Origin: Thalassiosira profunda
Taxonomy: Eukaryota; Bacillariophyta; Thalassiosirophyceae; Thalassiosirales; Thalassiosiraceae
Length of the DNA stretch: 10,520 nucleotides
Direction: 5' to 3'
Assembly: GCA_036939355.1 (NCBI GenBank)
Contig: JALLAP010002996.1
Coordinates: 1-10,520, forward strand
Under the pieces are notes generated by a model. That model did not search any database. It had not been told where the DNA came from and was given only the letters and a program-made list of their open reading frames with translations. This document shows positions 1-6,956 of this stretch, one piece after another (positions within the stretch are counted from its first letter, which is position 1; each line of letters begins with the position of its first letter). A program made the position numbers and the translations under genes.

Positions 1-2109
1 GCGTGCAGAGCGTCACGTACGAGCGGTTCGAGGGCGTCCTCGGCGAGCTGCGGGAAAAGCAGCGGCTGGGTTCCGATGCAGCGGAAGAAAGCGCCGATGC
101 GAGTCCTTCCAACGAGCGCGCCGCGGACTTGGCTCCGGGGGCGGACGAGTTCCAGTGCCTGAGGGAGCAGGAATTCGGATTCGCTGGTGCCTCCATCGAC
201 AATGGTACGACTGTGGACGAAGACATTGCCAGCCCTTCTGCACGGGAGGCCGAGGCTGGCCTGAATGTTGCCCAAGAGAGCTTCTCCTCAGACAAGGGTG
301 ACGATTTCGGGTTGGAAGGGAGCCAGTTGCCGATCGAAAACCAGGTCGAAGATGCGTACCAGCCGCCCTTCTCAGCCCCAACTGCTGCCCCAACGGACAG
401 GAGCTCTTCTTTGGAAGAAGAGCCTACCGCAGTCCATACAAACGCCTCTCCCAGCGATGAAACGGACGACGAAAGAAAGTCCTCGAGCGAACTTCAACTG
501 CAAGCGAAAAGCTTCTGCGACGACGTCGTCGAAACGTCTGTTGCTGGTGTGGCATCTCAGTTTGCGACCGAAGACGAGAAGCATGAAATGGGCTCGTCTC
601 TCGACAAATCCCACGACAACTCATCAAACGACGACGTTTTGGCGCCATCACTTTTTGGTGCGGAAGCTCAGCTGTTCGTCGCCATGCCCAANCTCATCAA
701 ACGACGACGTTTTGGCGCCATCACTTTTTGGTGCGGAAGCTCAGCTGTTCGTCGCCATGCCCAATGAACTGTCACCGATTGCCAAAAGCACGTCGCCACA
801 CGATGCTTCCGACTTGCCCTCGCAAAGCAATGAAGTTCAAGACGTTGGTCGCGAGGGTCAAGATGACAAGGCTCGCGAGGCAACTGCCCCTGAAGAACCC
901 ACCGCACTCGGCGATGTGCCTTCGAACGCTGGTGACAGTGATGGCGGCGAGGCGAAGAAAGCGTCGATCTTCCAGTTCCTCTCACAGCCTACTGAGGAAT
1001 GCTCTGACGGCATACTGCACGATGCTTCGGAGGAGAATGGTTCAGAGGAGAATGGTCCAGAGGAGGCAGGCGCAGACGAGAGTGTTACCGTCGAGAAAAC
1101 AAATCACCACGTAGACCACTCCCTCCAGATGGACGACGAAGAACCTTTTGTGCACGACGAGGCATCAACCAGCAAGAGAAAGTCGTCGCTGGAAGATCTG
1201 TCGTCGTACCAGCAGAAATTCAGCTCCACCTCGAGCGCCTTCTTGGAGCAGCTGCGAGGCGCCGCAGAGGACAGGAAGCGCGAGGTGACACGGGCTAGAT
1301 ACTCGATGGAGCGCAAGGAGCAGATGTTGTACGACGAGAAGAAGGTGCGCGCAGAGATGACGTCTCTCCCGCCGGTCGACGAGGAAATGGAGGAGGAACC
1401 TCCCACTGCATCGGGGTCATTCGAAGGCGACGGCACCTACAGACCCTTCAAAGCGAGGCCATTGCCATCGACAACTGCTGATCGCCCAAGGCGTTCCTAC
1501 GCTGCTCCGGCTCCGAAGAGTACGAAGACGCAGTCGAAACGCAAGACGCTGGCGCCCGGCGAAGATCCTTACGTTCCCTTCAAGGCGAGGCCCGTGCCAG
1601 GGTCGTCGTCCTCGAGATTCTCGACGTCCCTCGGAACCAAGCGCAAGAGCAGCACGGCGTTCAAGCCGCACCCCGCCCAGAACAAATCGTCGTACGTGAA
1701 GGACTCGGCCCTCAACGCCAAGCCGCCCAAGAGGCTCTTGTCCGGAGAAGACGCCTCCATCGCCAAAGCGATCAGCAGAAACCAGCGCCAGCGAAAGGAG
1801 GAGGCTAAAATCAGGAAGGACTCCATCTTCAAGGCGCGACCACTGCCTGCGTCGACTTTGGCAAGGAGCCAGGGGCCTCTGGTCGGAGAAGAACTCGTCG
1901 CAAGCAAGGGGAAGGTGGGCCACGGAAAGGAGAACGGCAGCGATGCCTTCGTGCCGAGGAGCAGCAGTCGAGCGGAGGAGAGGGCGGCGTACGATGCAGG
2001 GAGGGCGCAGCGAGAGGAGCAGCAGCATCAGGATCAGATGGAACGAAGGAACACGCTTATCGAACGGACGGAGAGGGAGATCAAGGACTTGAAGCGGTTC
2101 ATCCGTTGA
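1..2109 (+). CDS. Acidic disordered protein with FKARPLP repeats, TPX2-like C-terminus (5' partial)
   Basis: The frame is open from the left edge (first full codon at 3), so the start lies outside. Translation runs in frame 3 to the N at 692 and then in frame 1 to the TGA at 2107-2109. Collapsing the 72-nt duplication plus N leaves exactly 678 codons (677 residues). The first two thirds is rich in Glu, Asp, Ser and Ala and looks disordered. A charged, probably helical stretch (about 1240-1360) has many Arg/Lys/Glu. It is followed by three FKAR-P-(L/V)-P motifs (1444, 1576, 1828) embedded in basic Ser/Pro/Lys sequence, and a terminal helix with an 'RAEERAAYD' segment ending in 'EREIKDLKRFIR'. 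Repeated F-K-A-(R/Q)-P motifs followed by an 'R-x-E-R-x-x-(F/Y)' helix recall TPX2-family spindle and microtubule proteins, but the match is from memory and weak. A microtubule-associated or otherwise cytoskeletal role is only a hypothesis. No intron is needed. Confidence 0.75.
620..764. repeat. Exact 72-nt direct duplication around a single N (assembly artefact)
   Basis: Bases 620-691 and 693-764 are identical over all 72 positions and are separated only by the N at 692. The 73-nt period shifts the reading frame by one. The protein read in frame 3 before the N is the same as that read in frame 1 after it, and removing 73 nt joins the two frames. The pattern is what a scaffolder leaves when two overlapping contigs are placed end to end without merging. 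Confidence 0.93.
1438..1848 (+). repeat. Degenerate protein repeat, FKARPLP type
   Basis: Three in-frame copies of F-K-A-R-P-(L/V)-P start near 1447, 1579 and 1828. The first two are preceded by Tyr-x-Pro and all are followed by Ser/Thr/Gly/Ala residues. A weaker relative, F-K-P-H-P, lies near 1660. The copies sit in Lys/Arg/Ser-rich linker sequence. Irregular spacing and divergence at DNA level (different codons used) argue for selected short linear motifs, not a recent tandem duplication. Confidence 0.75.
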
Positions 2110-2372
2110 GGCGCGAGGTGCGGCTTGGAGTCCGCCTTTTACATTAGAGCACGTCCCAGCTATTTTTCCCGCTTGGGTCGTAGACAATGCATAGAGTAAC
2201 AAGAAGTGAATGTTGAGAATGAGTGTCGACTGCTTCAATGAACTGTCGCTTGCCACATTCACTGTCATAAAGGCATCACACCCTCGTTGGTCGCCGCATC
2301 TCATTCGTACCAGCCTTCCAAAGGCGAGTAAAGAGAATGCGTCTTTGGCATCGTGCGCCATCGTTCAATCAA
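2110..2372. other. Intergenic region between convergent genes
   Basis: This 263-nt stretch separates the stop codon of the FKARPLP gene from that of the LRR gene on the other strand. It must carry both 3' untranslated regions and polyadenylation sites. I see no perfect AATAAA on either strand and no credible small ORF. Confidence 0.6.
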
Positions 2373-4357
2373 TCACTCCACCTTCCTGCTCCTCAGGCTA
2401 GAGGCGGAAGCGAGGGATCCCATCGAGTCCGCCGAGAGACGAGAGCTCGGCTTCCAGTCTCCGTCTTCCTCCTCTTCCGTGCGCTTGCGCTTGTTCCGCT
2501 TCTTCTTGAGCTTTCCCGGCCCCCTCACGAAGAACAAGGGCATGGACGGCCAGCCATGAATTACCTCGAACAGCCTGCGCAGGCCGGGATCTCCCTTCGC
2601 GCCCCGCCGCTTCCGCGTCGAGTCGACGACGCCTTTTCCAAAGCCATTGTATCCGAGCTCTTGAGTGATAAGCTCGAGGACACGGGGCATCAGTTCCAGT
2701 GGGAGGTCGTCGTACCTGTCAGTCGGACGATAAAGCAGTGAGAGGGTATTGCCCAGAGAACAGCAGAAAGAATGGTGCAACTCACTCTCGTTGATTGTAC
2801 TTTCATCGTGAAGAGCGCCAGCACGACTTTGTAGCGAATCTTGACTCCCTCACTCTCGTCAAGGCCGTTGATGTTTCGCAGCTCAACCTCGTACGTGTCA
2901 CTGTAACGCCGATCGATGAAGGTCACCTTGCACGTGTGGTTTGAGTTGGCGATGGTTTCGAAGGACGTAGGGTCGCACAGCGCCTGCCTGATGAGAGGCT
3001 TGCGGCCCGTCGCCACCTTGAAATTGTTCTTGGACAAATCGAGGGAGAGCAGAGTCGAGTTGTTCTTCAGCAGCTCGACAAAGTGAGGGACGCTCTTGTC
3101 GGTGAAGCTGTTGTCTGCAAACGGAGAATAGATGCGCAAAATATTGTGAGGTCGGATGATGAATGCTGCGCACAAGGATGTTCACGAAACAGACCCACCC
3201 TTCAAGTTGAGATGCTGCAGATGAGTGTTCGACTTCATAGCTTCAGCGATCCTCTTCGCAGCTCCAGATGGGAGATTATTTTGCTCCAATGTAAGCTCAG
3301 ACAAGATGGGGTCCAAACTCAAGAACTCTGCGATGGCCTTCGACCCCTCGGTTCTGATGCCGTTCCCACTCAAATCCAACGAATGCAGCAGCCCTGCGAG
3401 GCGGTTGCTGACGAGGAACGAAGGCTTCGTGATCCCGTTCGAGCGAAGGCTCAACTGTTCGATGCGGGCGTCCGCATTTTTCTTCAGCGCCTTGCAAAGA
3501 GCCGTCGAGTGGACAGTGCCCAGAGCATTGTCACCCAGGCCGAGCACAGTCGCAGATGAATTCTTGGCGAGAAAGTCTGCGACAAGAGCAACGCCTTCAG
3601 GCGAAGATGCAATATCGTTGCTCTCCAGAATGAGGCTCTTGAGGTTCTCCGAACCGTCAAGGATTGCAGCGAGGGCATCTACATTTGCCCCTAGTCCACA
3701 GCTAGAGACGTCCACAGAGGCGAGACCCGGGTGATTCCAGATCGCCAACGCCAGAAACTTTGCGTCATCCACATTGTCCATCTTGTTTCCCGCGAGGCCA
3801 ACGGACACCAACGAGGCGTTGTCCGTGAGGAAGTCGGCGACGAGTGCCAAATCTCCCGACACCAGACTGCAATTGCACAGTTCGAGGGACACGATGCCAT
3901 CATTGTTGTTCTCCAGGGCTGGCATCAGCTTCTCCGCAAAGAACGAAGCGGGAGGAAGGGCCACGTTGCTGATCTGGAACGTCTTGATGTCATCTCGGCC
4001 ACGCATTGCCTCCGCGAATGCCTCCCACCGAGGAAGAATGTCCACGTGGTATGGATATTTCTTGTACTCGTGGCATCGGACCCACCTACGCCGCCACCCC
4101 CACGTGCTCCCACTGTTTGTGGCGCGTTTCCAGCGAACAAGGTAGTCCGAGTCGAGAGCAATGCTGCCCTTCTCCGCATCTGGCCCCATCTGGTGGAGGA
4201 GCTTTTGGAGGCGTTGCATGCACGAAGCGGCGTCCCAGGCATCCAGGTCGCACTCTCTCTTCCAATATTCACTCCCCATGTTGTAGAAGTGGTTGTATCC
4301 GACGAGGGGCAGATCGCCGAGCATCTGCGGCTCACTAGGCCGATTGTACCAGTTCAT
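2373..4357 (-). CDS. Leucine-rich repeat protein, diatom-type, three exons
   Basis: Exon 1 is 4357-3199, exon 2 starts at 3114, and exon 3 is about 2715-2373 (TGA). The ATG at 4357 opens with 'MNWYNRPSEPQMLGDL', followed by about 110 residues rich in Trp, Arg and Tyr that contain 'HVDILPRW'. Then come about 10-11 repeats of 24-30 residues of the ribonuclease-inhibitor type (L-x-x-L-x-L-x-x-N-x-I/L/F). Exon joining at 3198/3115 gives the LRR 'LNLKDNSFTD', confirming that splice. Exon 2 ends the repeats with 'SNHTCKV'. Exon 3 contains 'DLPLELMPRVLELI' and 'RLFEVIHGWPSMPLFF', then a basic tail and a Ser-rich end. I recall this whole architecture as a large diatom LRR family of unknown function, probably protein-binding and cytosolic. 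No signal peptide, membrane segment, kinase or NB-ARC domain is visible. The exon 2/exon 3 joint does not resolve in frame with canonical sites. Confidence 0.82.
2716..2785 (-). other. Probable intron 2 of the LRR gene (70 nt, phase problem)
   Basis: On the minus strand a strong donor GTGAGT lies at 2785 and the only nearby acceptor, CTGACAG, ends at 2716. The length is typical of this window. The exon 2 frame ends in phase 0, whereas the conserved-looking exon 3 frame ('YDDLPLELMP') needs two bases carried over, so the joined CDS is off by one base. An upstream donor GTACAA at 2800 has the same phase and does not fix it. The intron is likely real, but its exact boundary or one base nearby is uncertain. 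Confidence 0.55.
3115..3198 (-). other. Intron 1 of the LRR gene (84 nt)
   Basis: Read on the minus strand it begins GTGGGT at 3198 and ends TTTGCAG at 3115. Splicing joins a one-base codon remainder (G) to AC, giving Asp387 and restoring a perfect LRR consensus. Without it the exon 1 frame runs into a stop five codons after K386. The length matches the other introns in the window. Confidence 0.9.
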
Positions 4358-4760
4358 CGTGTCTGATCTATGGGTAACGAGAGCAGGGGAACGATACGGT
4401 CAGATGAAGGTCGTTAGAAGCGGCTTCAACGAGCGAATTGCAAATGTGCGTGGCCACCGCTGCAACTTCAGAACGAGGTCCACGCGGGAGTACTGAAATC
4501 CGCGCTCCCGCCAATACTGATCTCCTCGGGCACGGAAAATGCTAGACCTTGTCATCTCAAGATCGCCGAGCATGATTGGCCCCGCCGTGTACCGATTGTA
4601 CCAGTAGCTCATCTTGTCGCTTTGGGAGACGGGAGAAGAATACAGTCAGATAAGGGCAACAGAAGCGACGCCGACGAGGCGACATTGCAAACTGCGCGGC
4701 GTCGGTCCGTGCCAACGCGACGTTTCACTGCGCCACCTGCAACTTCAGAACGAGGACCCG
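4312..4760. repeat. Diverged tandem duplication of the LRR gene's 5' end
   Basis: Matching blocks recur on the plus strand at a spacing of about 250-277 nt: GATCGCCGAGCAT at 4312 and 4561; CCGATTGTACCAGT just downstream of each; CAGTCAGAT-like sequence near 4400 and 4644; ATTGCAAA near 4437 and 4684; GCAACTTCAGAACGAGG at 4462 and 4739. The unit covers the start codon, the first 35 or so codons and about 100 nt of upstream DNA. A roughly 30-nt insertion before the last block explains the change of spacing. The 17-nt block at 4739 suggests the remains of a third unit. Confidence 0.75.
4400..4612 (-). pseudogene. Truncated duplicate of the LRR protein N-terminus
   Basis: An ATG at 4612 opens a 70-codon frame beginning 'MSYWYNRYTAGPIMLGDL' and continuing to 'YWRERG'. 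This aligns with the first 35 or so residues of the LRR protein downstream ('MNWYNRPSEPQMLGDL', 'YWKREC'). Similarity fades after a short 'KLQRW' segment. The frame then enters DNA homologous to the duplicate's own upstream region and stops at 4400. It has no LRRs and no clear splice donor that would add any, so it looks like a broken 5'-end copy made by tandem duplication. It could instead be an alternative first exon, but this is less likely because it repeats the same start. Confidence 0.6.
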
Positions 4761-4864
4761 CGGGGCGGGGGCGACGACGGCGCCGCGCTCCAACCGACGC
4801 CAATTACCCGCATGGCAAGACGTCGGAAAGCAACCTGCGATGGACGACCGGTGACGCCGTACGG

Positions 4865-4916
4865 CGACGCTGGTGATCAACGATACTTGTGATCGACGAC
4901 GCTGGTGATCAACGAT
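4865..4916. repeat. 20-bp direct repeat
   Basis: The sequence CGACGCTGGTGATCAACGAT occurs at 4865-4884 and again at 4897-4916, 32 nt apart. Between the copies is a related GTGATCGACGA, so this is probably a short decayed minisatellite. It contains the palindrome TGATCA twice. No function can be assigned. Confidence 0.85.
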
Positions 4917-5393
4917 GCCAGGCCGACGACGCGCGACCAATGACCACGCTGCAAAAATACACGCACCTCGGAATTTTTCAGGGGCCTGCGCCGTCGTCGG
5001 ATTGGAGGAGTGTGACGATTTCAATTCTTGCGGAGAGGGGTGGCGGCGGCGGTGCGATCGCGGCGGGTTGCTCTCGTCTCGGCAACGGTCGAATTGTGCT
5101 GTTTTGCCTCTCGCCGCTCGCGGCGGCCTCCTTCACGGTACAAAATTCACGTATGTAGGTACCATACGCCGAAAGCCAGCGCGCCGGTTCCCCCATTTGC
5201 CGATGCGATAGCACGATGCCGGGCAAGTCTCCCGATATCGCGGCATGCATCGTGCCGATTTGCAATTCAGGATCGATTGAGGAGCCCCGCTCCTCTCGTT
5301 GCAACTCATTCCATCGGGCGGGCGGGCGAGAGAGCTCAACAGATATGCCATGATCAAGTTTAGTGCTGACCGTTGAACAGTGTCACCTCATAG

Positions 5394-5415
5394 CATATAT
5401 TGGCGGACAGCCAAT
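5394..5415 (+). promoter_or_regulatory. TATA-like element and palindromic CCAAT box
   Basis: CATATAT at 5394-5400 overlaps ATTGGC (5399-5404), which forms a perfect 6-bp inverted repeat with GCCAAT (5410-5415) across a 5-nt spacer. This presents a CCAAT core on both strands, the site type bound by NF-Y. It lies about 250 nt upstream of the ATG at 5666 and is the most promoter-like sequence in the divergent region. Assignment is by motif only. Confidence 0.35.
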
Positions 5416-5665
5416 GGGCCCTCGGGCTCGCCATCGGCGCCGACGTCTCCTCTGCGCTAGCCGCCTCCTTCTGGCAGGTCGTCAATTTTCATCCAGTACT
5501 TATTCCTACGTAGGCCAAAATTTGAGCAAAAGACGCAGATGATGATAGCTCTGAGAGCAAGCACAACAGCCGAGGACCGACTTGCAACCCTCACAATACA
5601 AGCAATCTACATCGCAGCATTGGTCAACTCGTCGGACAGCCTCTGCCTCGCCTTCAACAGCCACC

Positions 5666-6097
5666 ATGTCGATCAACCAAGTTGTCTTCGCCGACGAGCC
5701 CCTCCACTACGGCGACGTCGAGGAGGGCCTTCCGGAAGACGGCGACGCCGACGAGCAATGCGCCGAGGAGCCGTGGGACGAGGGCGGGAAATCCCACTGC
5801 GGCTACTCCGACGGCGTCCACGACACGTTGATGGCGATAGGATCCTTCATCCATCACATCTTTGGCGAGCCGAGCGAGGAAATGAGGGTGCACATGCGCG
5901 GCATCGGGAGCTACTTCCAGGAGGCGAGCTACGCCGCGCGGGACCTGGGGCGGAACCGGGACAACATCAGCCTGAAGGAGATTGGGAACGTGGGAAGCTA
6001 CATGTTTATGGACGAGATCGAGGAGGAGGAGCCCCAAGATGAGGAGGAGGAGTACGGGTTGGAGGATATTGACGAGAACGCGGCCGTCGAGCCGTGA
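5666..6097 (+). CDS. Small acidic protein of unknown function (143 aa)
   Basis: The ATG at 5666 sits in a strong GCCACC-ATG context. The frame stays open upstream without a better start. The stop TGA is at 6095-6097 and no intron is needed. I do not recognise the protein. Residues 1-40 are acidic (Asp/Glu-rich with 'EEGLPEDGDADEQ'). Residues 43-105 form a mixed, probably helical core with aromatic residues and a loose internal repeat around 'GIGSYF' and 'NVGSYMF'. Residues 106-143 are again strongly acidic ('EIEEEEPQDEEEEY'). The core has one Cys (C45) and the N-terminus one (C32). No signal peptide or membrane segment is evident. The acidic flanks suggest a soluble protein that might contact basic partners such as histones, but this is speculation. 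Confidence 0.75.
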   Translation: MSINQVVFADEPLHYGDVEEGLPEDGDADEQCAEEPWDEGGKSHCGYSDGVHDTLMAIGSFIHHIFGEPSEEMRVHMRGIGSYFQEASYAARDLGRNRDNISLKEIGNVGSYMFMDEIEEEEPQDEEEEYGLEDIDENAAVEP

Positions 6098-6110
6098 AGG
6101 CCGTCGAGCC
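6082..6110 (+). repeat. 12-bp duplication flanking the stop codon
   Basis: GGCCGTCGAGCC occurs at 6082-6093 and again at 6099-6110, each followed by a TGAA-containing sequence, with a 17-nt period. The first copy encodes the last residues of the small acidic protein and the TGA follows immediately. A short slippage duplication is the simplest explanation. Confidence 0.8.
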
Positions 6111-6956
6111 TGAAGGAATCTCCGCATGTCTGTGTTTGCAATTATGTTGCAATTCGTGGTGATTTGTGGCGGCGCGTGCACATTTTTGTCGTCTAGAGAA
6201 GTGCAGGGTCGGTAGTAGTGTCGTAGGTGAATAGGATATCGACGGTGGGATGACAGTTGCGGATTGTCCAGTTGAAAGGTTGAGGGCCTCGTATGGTTAG
6301 TCGCACGCGTCGGATGAACTGTGCTTTATGCGCTATGCATCAAAGCTCTGATACGCGCAAGATAGATGGAATATTATCGGCCTGGAGCCTACTTGTCTTT
6401 CGTTCTACTGCAGATACCGCAGCCTTGTGAACATCTTATGCACTACACTTCCGGTATCTACGGGCCGATTGTGTTTGCGCCTTCCGTTGTTGGAAAAGGT
6501 TGGAAAAGGCGGGAAGAAGCTGAAGCGATAGCTGTTGCTGCCTCTGGGATCTCTCTCGCTCTTGGCTGAGCCAGCCAGAGCCAGAGCGGACTTTGGTTTT
6601 TGTTTGTTGGCTTGGCTGGGTCGCCCCAAAATGTGAAAGAAGTCGGTGTGACGTCGATACGACACTCGCTACTTAACAAAATTGCCATCTGTTTGGCGCC
6701 GCTAAAAATCGCCGACCAGTGTCTTTTGAGCCGCCTGTTTTCACCACCAAAACAACATGCAGCATCAAGGCGCCGCCGCCGGAGGTTTGACCATGGGCAC
6801 GACCCCGCTCTCCTAAAATGCATGCCGCGTCGTCAGCGTGAGGGGCTCTGGAAATAGGTGGCACTCTTTTGCCTGAACAACGGTCGCTTGTGTCCACGTG
6901 GGGAGTGAAGAGTGGGTGCACCTTGGTTGCAATCGACGCTCGCTGCAAATACTACC
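6098..6956. other. Intergenic region between tandem genes
   Basis: About 860 nt holds the 3' end of the small acidic gene and the upstream region of the four-exon gene. Visible elements are a tandem GTTGGAAAAG pair (about 6489-6508), a CRE-like TGACGTCG (6649-6656) and a CCACGTGG E-box (about 6895). The frames of up to 120 codons here look spurious: no domain, overlapping on both strands, low complexity. I see no RNA gene. Confidence 0.55.
6649..6656 (+). promoter_or_regulatory. CRE-like TGACGTCG
   Basis: A TGACGTCG octamer lies about 300 nt upstream of the ATG at 6957. TGACGT cores are bound by bZIP factors and have been described as CO2/cAMP-responsive elements in diatom promoters. A single copy of this length can occur by chance. 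Confidence 0.2.

Larger units (their letters stand above)
4613..5665. other. Long intergenic region between divergent genes
   Basis: About 1.05 kb separates the broken LRR copy from the start of the small acidic gene. It holds the tail of the tandem duplication, the 20-bp repeat, a GC-rich CGG/GCG-heavy stretch (about 5040-5130), an imperfect inverted repeat (5211-5255) and a probable promoter near 5394-5415. Several frames of 60-110 codons stay open here, but they are GC-rich, overlap one another on both strands and show no domain. I found no tRNA, rRNA or transposon. The promoter of the small acidic gene must lie here; that of the LRR gene is probably closer to its ATG (4358-4460). Confidence 0.6.

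Noticed and set aside
620..764. Real tandem coding duplication at 692
   Set aside because: Exact identity over 72 nt, an N at the junction, the same length at a second site and frame restoration on collapse all point to assembly, not biology.
1417..2361. Long minus-strand open frame (314 codons) opposite the FKARPLP gene
   Set aside because: It is antisense to a frame with clear motif repeats, it has no domain and it is rich in Arg/Leu/Ser as expected from complementing a GC-rich coding strand.
3225..4366. Two plus-strand open frames (169 and 211 codons) across the LRR gene
   Set aside because: They lie opposite the LRR exon, whose repeats and splice site are unambiguous. Their sequences show no domain.
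4865..4916. CRISPR-like or mobile-element repeat
   Set aside because: There are only two 20-bp copies with a 12-nt gap, no spacers of regular size, no associated genes and no target-site duplication.
5055..5062. GCGATCGC palindrome like the cyanobacterial HIP1 element
   Set aside because: It occurs once in a CGG-rich stretch, and the window is clearly eukaryotic with introns.
4613..5363. Several overlapping frames of 60-111 codons on both strands
   Set aside because: They are GC-rich, have no recognisable domain or good start context, contradict one another on overlapping DNA and contain the repeats described.
6366..6948. Short frames on both strands upstream of the four-exon gene
   Set aside because: They are low-complexity, overlap in both directions and lack homology signals; the region is better read as untranslated and promoter sequence.
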